Shown: positions 60,027 to 64,000 of the stretch, in pieces
Position numbering within the stretch: the first letter of the stretch is position 1
Layout: each line of letters begins with the position of its first letter
Origin: Chloroflexota bacterium
Lineage (GTDB): Bacteria; Chloroflexota; Chloroflexia; Chloroflexales; Roseiflexaceae
Direction: 5' to 3'
Assembly (NCBI GenBank): GCA_013388755.1
Contig: JACAEQ010000028.1
Location: forward strand, 21,230 to 85,229
Length of the DNA: 64,000 bases
Notes under the pieces: generated by a model
What the model saw: the letters and a program-made list of their open reading frames with translations, nothing else
Database searches by the model: none
What the model was told of the DNA's origin: nothing
Position numbers and translations under genes: made by a program

Positions 60027-62262
60027 AGCGTAACGCCTCTATCGGGCGCAACCCTGCGGCGCGCCACGCTGGATACAACCCGCCAATCGCACCGAGGGCC
60101 AGCGCATAGATGAGCGCCTGCACGAAGAGCCCGGGCGTGTAGGTCGTTTTGAAGAATGGGCCATACAGCGGTTCGAGCTGGATCAAGAACCCGAGCCCCA
60201 TGGCGATAAGTATGCCCGCCACGCCGGCCAGCAGGCTCAACGCCAGCGACTCGACCAGCACCATGCGCAGGATGCGCATCTTGCGCCAGCCAAGCGCCCG
60301 CAACACACCAATCTCCTGCGTCCGTTCGAACACGCTCATCATCATCACATTCGTCATGACGATACCGCCAACGACGACGGTGAGGGTCGCCAGCGCGCCA
60401 AACATGGCTCGCATGGTCGCAAAATCCTGCATGCGGCTGGTATGATCAGCCGAAGCGCTGATCATCAACTCCGGGAACGCTGCTTCAAGCTCCGCAGCCA
60501 TCTGCGCCGCGCGCTCCGGGTCGGTTGTCTGGATACCAAGGAACGACACCTGACGCGGTTTACGGAACAATCGTTGCGCATCCTTCAGCGAAATGGCCGC
60601 GCCGGCATCTTCATAGGCCGAGCCATTCTCAAAAATACCGACGATCCGGTAGGTCGTGCCACCGAATTGCAGTTTATCCCCCACGCCTTTCTTCAGGCCA
60701 TTCGCCGCCAGCCGCCCCAGCATGACCTCGCTCTGGCGTTCGATCGCTCGGCCTTCAACGATTCGATAGTGTTCGATGTATGCGCCGGCCGGGTCAATAC
60801 CATAGATCAGCAGGAATGGCAGGTCAGGCAATGATGTCGTGCCGAAAAGCAGCCCCGACACCGAGCGGATCCCAGGTCGTCCGGCAATCTGCACAGCCAG
60901 GCGCTCGTCAACGACCGAAAACGATGCATCGGACGCACGCGCCTGCTGGGCAATAATATCCATCTGGCCGCCACTCAGGAGATGGGTGAACTCCTCTTGA
61001 GCCCCGTCTGTGATGGCAATCAGGAGCACCACAAAACCCACCCCGATCCCCAGGCCGGCGGCCGTCATCGCGGTTCGCGTCGGGCGACGCAGCACACTGC
61101 GCAACGCACCGCGGAACACCCGCGCCAGCAACTGCGACCAGCGCCCCCAGTGCACGCCAACACCACTCTCCTGGCGCATCGCCTCGATCGGCGCCAGTTG
61201 CGCAGCGCGCCACGCCGGGTAAGCGCCGCCGACCATCCCCAGCAACAGGGCAACCGCCATTGACTGGACCAGCAGGTCGGGCTGAATCATCGCCGGCAAC
61301 ATGTTGGCAACCGCCGGCGTGGCGCGCAGCAAGGCGACCATGCCCATGCCCATGCCGATACCCAGCATGCCACCCAGTGCGGCAACCGTCAGCGCCTCAC
61401 CCAGGATCATGCCAATCACGCGCCGCCGTCGCCAGCCAAGCGCCCGCAGCACGCCAATCTCGCGCGTGCGCTCAAAGACGCTCATCAGCATGGTGTTCAT
61501 CATACCAAGCCCGCCCACCAGCACCGCGAAAATACCGAGAAACCAGCCGAGTGAGCGGTACAGGTTGATAATATCATCCTGGCGCGACGGCTCACCGCTT
61601 CGCGTCACCGACAGGTCATCGAAGCGCGCCTCAATAGCGTCGCGCACCTCGTCGAGCCGGCTCAGATCACGCACCTTCAGGCTGAAATAGCTGACCCGGC
61701 CACGCATGTCCATCAGACGCTGCGCGTCTACCAGGTGCACCACGGCGCCGCCATCCTCGAAGCCAATGCCGGTCTCATAGATCCCGACGACTTTGTAGCC
61801 AGACTCCTTGATGCGGAACGTATCGCCAATCCCTTTCTTGAAGTGCTCGGCGGTCATCTTTCCCAGCATGACCTCGCGCCGGTTGGCAATCGCCCGCCCT
61901 TCGATGACGTGGTAATGGGCAATGGCGAAACTTCGCGGATCTTCACCCATGACGATGAAATAGGGGGACTCGGGAAGCTGCGTTAGACCGGCAACCGTAC
62001 CGGCGACCTCGGTGACACCGGGGGTCCGGCGCAGTTCCTCGGCAACATCCTCGTCAATCGCACTCAACACGATCATGGCGGCATCTTTCTGCGCCACCTG
62101 CAGATCGGCGCCGGCAGCCGACGAGAGTTGCTCAAAGCCGCTTGCCATACCCTCGCCAAAGGTTGATAGCGCAATTACGGCCGCCACGCCCACAGCAACA
62201 CCGAGCAATGTCAGCAGCGTGCGCGTCTTGCGTCGCCTCAGGTTGTTGAACACCAGCCGCAT
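60019..62262 (-). CDS. Double FtsX-domain ABC transporter permease (MacB/LolCE-like)
   Basis: 747 residues from ATG 62262 with AGAGGA upstream. Two repeated halves each have an N-terminal helix, a MacB periplasmic core domain and three C-terminal helices: MRLVFNNLRRRKTRTLLTLLG and VFERTREIGVLRALGWRRRRV in the first, FRGALRSVLRRPTRTAMTAAG and VFERTQEIGVLRALGWRKMRI in the second. Both periplasmic cores share ROOT-like motifs such as HY[HR][VI][VI]EGRAI and EVMLG. The two halves arose by internal duplication and make a self-sufficient pseudo-dimer for the ATPase. Confidence 0.9.
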   Translation of the reverse strand: MRLVFNNLRRRKTRTLLTLLGVAVGVAAVIALSTFGEGMASGFEQLSSAAGADLQVAQKDAAMIVLSAIDEDVAEELRRTPGVTEVAGTVAGLTQLPESPYFIVMGEDPRSFAIAHYHVIEGRAIANRREVMLGKMTAEHFKKGIGDTFRIKESGYKVVGIYETGIGFEDGGAVVHLVDAQRLMDMRGRVSYFSLKVRDLSRLDEVRDAIEARFDDLSVTRSGEPSRQDDIINLYRSLGWFLGIFAVLVGGLGMMNTMLMSVFERTREIGVLRALGWRRRRVIGMILGEALTVAALGGMLGIGMGMGMVALLRATPAVANMLPAMIQPDLLVQSMAVALLLGMVGGAYPAWRAAQLAPIEAMRQESGVGVHWGRWSQLLARVFRGALRSVLRRPTRTAMTAAGLGIGVGFVVLLIAITDGAQEEFTHLLSGGQMDIIAQQARASDASFSVVDERLAVQIAGRPGIRSVSGLLFGTTSLPDLPFLLIYGIDPAGAYIEHYRIVEGRAIERQSEVMLGRLAANGLKKGVGDKLQFGGTTYRIVGIFENGSAYEDAGAAISLKDAQRLFRKPRQVSFLGIQTTDPERAAQMAAELEAAFPELMISASADHTSRMQDFATMRAMFGALATLTVVVGGIVMTNVMMMSVFERTQEIGVLRALGWRKMRILRMVLVESLALSLLAGVAGILIAMGLGFLIQLEPLYGPFFKTTYTPGLFVQALIYALALGAIGGLYPAWRAAGLRPIEALRYE

Positions 62263-62429
62263 CTCTCGATCCTCTCGCACCACAGCGACTTAGTATACCT
62301 CGTGGCGCACTTACACGGCGGAACGATCCCACTACGTGGCGGTACGGCTACGCCATGAAGAGTTTTAGTCTTGCCTAAATCATATCATCTGGCCAGATCG
62401 CCGTCAATCCGCCACTGGGAGGAAGTTAC

Positions 62430-62457
62430 TTGACACTGCGACGGTACAGACTATACT
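62430..62457 (+). promoter_or_regulatory. Sigma-70-type promoter of the CNNM/CorC-like gene
   Basis: TTGACA (62430-62435), a 16-bp spacer, and TATACT (62452-62457). Transcription would start near 62464, some 25 bp before the ATG, followed at once by the inverted repeat TGCAGGC/GCCTGCA (62464-62488). Confidence 0.7.
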
Positions 62458-62489
62458 GAATAGTGCAGGCAGTTAAGGTCCGCCTGCAC

Positions 62490-63887
62490 ATGAAACGTAT
62501 GATAGACGAAAACAACTCCAATATCCTCTTCGAAAGTCTCCTGATCCTGCTCCTAATCGTTGCCAACGGCTTCTTCGCCGCATCGGAGATCGCGGTCGTA
62601 TCTGCGCGCAAGGGGCGGCTTGAACAGCAGGTGCAGCGGGGTCATCGCGGTGCGCGCATCGCGCTTGATCTCGTTGAAACGCCAAGCCGGTTCCTCTCAA
62701 CGGTGCAGGTCGGCATCACCCTGTTCGGCACATTTGCAGCAGTATTCGGCGGCGCAAGCATCGTACGGGTGCTGATAACATCGCTACAAGGGATTCCGAC
62801 CCTGGCGCCCTACGCCAGCGCCCTGGCGCCGGCAATCGTTGCGCTTGGCATCAGTTACCTTTCGCTGATCGTTGGTGAACTCGTGCCCAAACGGCTCGCA
62901 TTGCAGAATGCCGAGGGCGTTGCCGCCGCCGTTGCGCCATTGATGTACTGGCTGGCGCGCCTGGCATCGCCGATCGTCAATTTCCTGACTTTTTCCACCG
63001 AACTGGTGTTGCGCCTGCTTGGACGCAGCAACGTAGCCGAGACCCCCGTTACGGAGGATGACATCATGGCGCTGGTGCGCGAAGGCGCCGCTGAAGGCAC
63101 CGTTGCCGCCTCTGAACAGGCAGTCATCCACAATGTCTTCAAGTTCAGCGATCGTGCCGTCCGCTCGCTGATGACACCGCGTACGCAGATCGCCGCCCTT
63201 GATATTGAGACTCCACCGGAAGAGGCGCTGAAACTGATCACTGAATGGGGCTATTCACGCATCCCGGTCTATGAGCGCTCACTCGACCACGTGATCGGCA
63301 TTCTCTATGTGAAGGATCTGCTCGCCGCCTGGGGCCATCCTGGCGCACTCGATCTGCGCACCCTGTTGCGTCCGCCGACGTATGTGCTCGAAAGCCAGCG
63401 CGCGGCGCAGGCCTTTCAACATCTGAAACAGTCGCGTAACGCGCTGGCGATCGTGCTCGATGAATATGGCCAGGTCGCCGGGGTCGTCTCAATGGAAGAC
63501 ATGCTGGAGGAACTGGTCGGCGACATTTCCGACGAGTACGACGAGGTCAGCGAGTCGATCGTGCGCCGCGATGATGGCAGTTATCTCGTTGATGGATTAA
63601 CGCCCTTCAGCGACTTCCGCGATCGGCTTCATCTACCACCAGCCGATGCCCTCGTGCGTGAGCATGGCTTCGAAACCCTCGCCGGATTCCTTCTGGCGCT
63701 GCTTGGCCGCATTCCGTCCGCCGGCGACTCGGTGCGCTGGGAAGGATATACGTTTGAGGTTGTTGACATGGACGGGCAGCGCATTGACAAGGTGCTTGCC
63801 ATTCCGCCACGCCCCGCAGCCGACCAGACCCAGAATGTGCTGGCGTCTCGCGCCATCTCGCCGAAAACCAACCGCAGCAGCGCTTAG
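62490..63887 (+). CDS. CNNM-domain/CBS-pair/CorC-HlyC family membrane protein
   Basis: 465 residues from ATG 62490; a GTG at 62463 would lie at the predicted transcript start, so it is not preferred. Residues 10-200 hold the CNNM/DUF21 membrane domain (NGFFAASEIAVVSARKGRL, VGITLFGTFAAVFGG, LSLIVGELVPKRLAL). A CBS pair follows (RSLMTPRTQIAALDIETPPEEA, VIGILYVKDLL, ALAIVLDEYGQVAGVVSMEDMLEELVGDI), then the C-terminal CorC/HlyC domain. Family members are linked to magnesium efflux and ion homeostasis. Confidence 0.93.
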   Translation: MKRMIDENNSNILFESLLILLLIVANGFFAASEIAVVSARKGRLEQQVQRGHRGARIALDLVETPSRFLSTVQVGITLFGTFAAVFGGASIVRVLITSLQGIPTLAPYASALAPAIVALGISYLSLIVGELVPKRLALQNAEGVAAAVAPLMYWLARLASPIVNFLTFSTELVLRLLGRSNVAETPVTEDDIMALVREGAAEGTVAASEQAVIHNVFKFSDRAVRSLMTPRTQIAALDIETPPEEALKLITEWGYSRIPVYERSLDHVIGILYVKDLLAAWGHPGALDLRTLLRPPTYVLESQRAAQAFQHLKQSRNALAIVLDEYGQVAGVVSMEDMLEELVGDISDEYDEVSESIVRRDDGSYLVDGLTPFSDFRDRLHLPPADALVREHGFETLAGFLLALLGRIPSAGDSVRWEGYTFEVVDMDGQRIDKVLAIPPRPAADQTQNVLASRAISPKTNRSSA

Positions 63888-63964
63888 TACAGGCTATCAT
63901 ATATTTGATCCGAGTTTGACATGATCCGTTTGGCATCGTATCCTGGGTGATGGAGGTATCAGGT
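63888..63964. other. Short spacer before a probable insertion sequence gene
   Basis: 77 bp; GATGGAGG lies 9 bases before the ATG at 63965. It may contain the left end of the insertion sequence, but with the right end outside the window no inverted repeat can be checked. Confidence 0.3.
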
Positions 63965-64000
63965 ATGCGTGGCCCAAAGCCCTTGTATCCCATTCACTTA
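63965..64000 (+). CDS. Probable IS630-type transposase, N-terminal 12 codons
   Basis: Only MRGPKPLYPIHL is visible before the window ends. M-R-G-P-K-P-hydrophobic is a common N-terminus of IS630-family transposases in Chloroflexota and cyanobacteria. The call rests on this short resemblance and the upstream GGAGG. Confidence 0.45.
   Translation, partial: MRGPKPLYPIHL

Noticed and set aside
1..64000. tRNA, rRNA or tmRNA genes
   Set aside because: No stretch with cloverleaf features or rRNA signatures was seen on either strand.

Overview
The window looks like chromosomal DNA from a Roseiflexus-type filamentous anoxygenic phototroph (Chloroflexota). The main evidence is a contiguous set of 3-hydroxypropionate bi-cycle genes: a two-SDR malonyl-CoA reductase, a trifunctional propionyl-CoA synthase, and acetyl-CoA carboxylase subunits accC, accA and accD. 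A Tad pilus locus, kaiB/kaiC and a phytol-kinase-like gene, all on GC-rich DNA, fit this. The genus is inferred from gene content; no database was searched.

Layout. 1-8460 (minus strand): Tad/Flp pilus operon in the order cpaB, tadZ, tadA, tadB, tadC, a VWA protein, a long-stalked TadE-like protein and a second, truncated TadE-like protein. 8461-9080: non-coding, with an inverted repeat, a 17-bp palindrome and a MITE-like element. 9081-13656: a stand-alone receiver gene divergent from a four-gene clock operon (PAS histidine kinase, receiver fused to a KaiA-like domain, kaiB, kaiC). 13855-18636: a LysM protein, glycolate oxidase subunits GlcD and GlcE, a phytol-kinase-like protein, and a convergent msrA preceded by a second MITE-like element. 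18996-41505: a surface-polysaccharide island with a deacetylase, five large polytopic membrane proteins, a Wzz/Wzm-like fusion permease, a three-domain glycosyltransferase, a paralogous GT4, and two related small coiled-coil proteins. The island is interrupted by a VOC/methylmalonyl-CoA-epimerase-like gene, a nucleotidyltransferase-like gene and an S41 lipoprotein protease. 41560-57720 (minus strand): the 3-hydroxypropionate cluster, accD, accA, mcr, pcs, accC, then an aldehyde dehydrogenase and an AcuI/YhdH-type reductase. 57721-59110: non-coding palindromes, a small degenerate-receiver ORF and a third MITE-like element. 59181-62262 (minus): a MacB/LolCDE-like ABC transporter. 62490-63887: a CNNM/CorC-type protein. 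The right edge cuts into a probable IS630-type transposase.

How genes work together. AccACD (with a BCCP not found here), Mcr and Pcs would take acetyl-CoA through malonyl-CoA and 3-hydroxypropionate to propionyl-CoA; the nearby epimerase-like protein might act at the methylmalonyl-CoA step. The clock operon is the most novel signal. No stand-alone kaiA is present, but the response regulator next to kaiBC carries a C-terminal domain that by eye resembles the KaiC-stimulating domain of cyanobacterial KaiA, fused to an intact receiver. This suggests a phosphorelay-coupled KaiABC system outside cyanobacteria. The window also holds three classes of small repeats: TIR-bounded elements of about 150 bp, heptanucleotide tandem repeats at gene ends, and purine-rich 8/16-bp tandem repeats that have become in-frame linkers in polysaccharide genes.
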